From NCBI GenBank assembly GCA_021826035.1, contig JAKBBE010000061.1, forward strand, positions 1 through 14,765: a stretch of DNA of 14,765 bases, read 5' to 3'. Under the pieces are notes generated by a model that made no database searches, was not told the origin of the DNA, and saw nothing but the letters and a program-made list of their open reading frames with translations. This DNA is from Pseudomonadota bacterium. GTDB taxonomy: Bacteria > Pseudomonadota > Gammaproteobacteria > Steroidobacterales > Steroidobacteraceae. The position numbers were made by a program, and so were the translations under genes. This document shows positions 14,574-14,765 of the stretch, one piece after another; the stretch's first letter is position 1, and the number at the start of each line of letters is the position of its first letter.

Positions 14574-14765
14574 TCAGCATGGAATCAAGATGATTTCCGA
14601 TTCTCGTGCGTAATTCCTGCGTATTAGAGCCGAGTACACGGAATGATGACCGATCGAATGGCACGACCGGTGTCACGATACCGACCCGCATCGAATCGAG
14701 AGATTGACGGCGCCCACCCAAAGGCATATGCTTTGGCATATGCCATACTCGCGCGGGTGATTCGA
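14574..14765. other. Right-edge non-coding stretch
   Basis: No gene is supported here on either strand. A minus-strand frame (14739 to 14380) runs through it but has no recognised domain and overlaps the hipA tail. The only structured element is the promoter/inverted-repeat block near 14704-14744. Confidence 0.4.
14704..14744 (+). promoter_or_regulatory. Promoter-like sequence overlapped by an inverted repeat at the right edge
   Basis: TTGACG (14704-14709), a 17-bp spacer and TATGCT (14727-14732) form a good sigma-70-like promoter pointing right. GGCATATGC (14723-14731) and its complement GCATATGCC (14736-14744) form a perfect 9-bp inverted repeat around TTTG, and each arm contains the palindrome GCATATGC. 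The dyad covers the -10, as expected for a repressor operator of a gene beyond the window. Confidence 0.5.

Noticed and set aside
14380..14739. Minus-strand frame of 119 codons at the right edge
   Set aside because: It overlaps the hipA tail, has no recognised domain and no clear ribosome site.
1..14765. CRISPR array, tRNA or rRNA genes
   Set aside because: No regularly spaced repeats and no tRNA- or rRNA-like sequence were seen on reading through both strands.

Overview
The window is GC-rich bacterial chromosome with dense coding, short gaps and strong third-position GC bias, so many long antisense frames are open without being genes. The protein families (HxlR, AzoR, pirin, LysR, TonB-dependent receptor, HisKA_3 kinase with a NarL/FixJ partner, HipBA) and the outer-membrane receptor indicate a Gram-negative proteobacterium. 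My guess is a high-GC gamma- or betaproteobacterium. This is inference from gene content only.

Left block (1-2760): the 5' end of an HxlR-family repressor with N-terminal cysteines runs leftward off the window. It is divergent from azoR (FMN-dependent azoreductase/quinone reductase), followed by a pirin-family cupin and a LysR regulator. The layout resembles quinone/electrophile-response modules. A perfect 10-bp stem with a TTCG loop separates pirin from lysR, and lysR has a -10-like TATACT so close to its ATG that its mRNA may be leaderless. LysR converges on the next gene, and the two stop codons share one TTAA.

Middle block (2757-9918, all minus strand; transcription order right to left): a TonB-dependent receptor, a secreted protein with two retropepsin-like aspartic protease lobes (DTG and DSG) plus a TPR tail, a small secreted protein built on a precisely spaced duplication, then after a 440-bp gap a two-domain phosphotransferase-like/P-loop kinase fusion. 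Divergent from the receptor is a two-component system (10209-11929; ATGA-overlapping histidine kinase and LuxR-type regulator). The 290-bp shared control region carries direct repeats and a 14-bp palindrome, so the two-component system may control the receptor cluster.

Right block (11930-14765): an approximately 800-bp stretch with no supported gene leads to a perfect 8-6-8 inverted repeat that contains a consensus -35, followed by a hipB-hipA type toxin-antitoxin pair with overlapping genes. The HipA-like kinase keeps its catalytic residues but has glycine where E. coli HipA carries its autophosphorylated serine. The HipB-like protein has a long tail in which a short motif (RPxLxxLM..ER.R) occurs twice. 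A 25-bp imperfect direct repeat (22/25) lies on both sides of the pair, which could be a footprint of insertion. The window ends in an inverted repeat overlapping a promoter-like sequence for a gene beyond the edge.

The strongest candidates for something new are the flanked HipBA variant and the receptor / double-lobe protease / repeat-protein cluster beside its two-component system. All functional statements are from sequence reading only.
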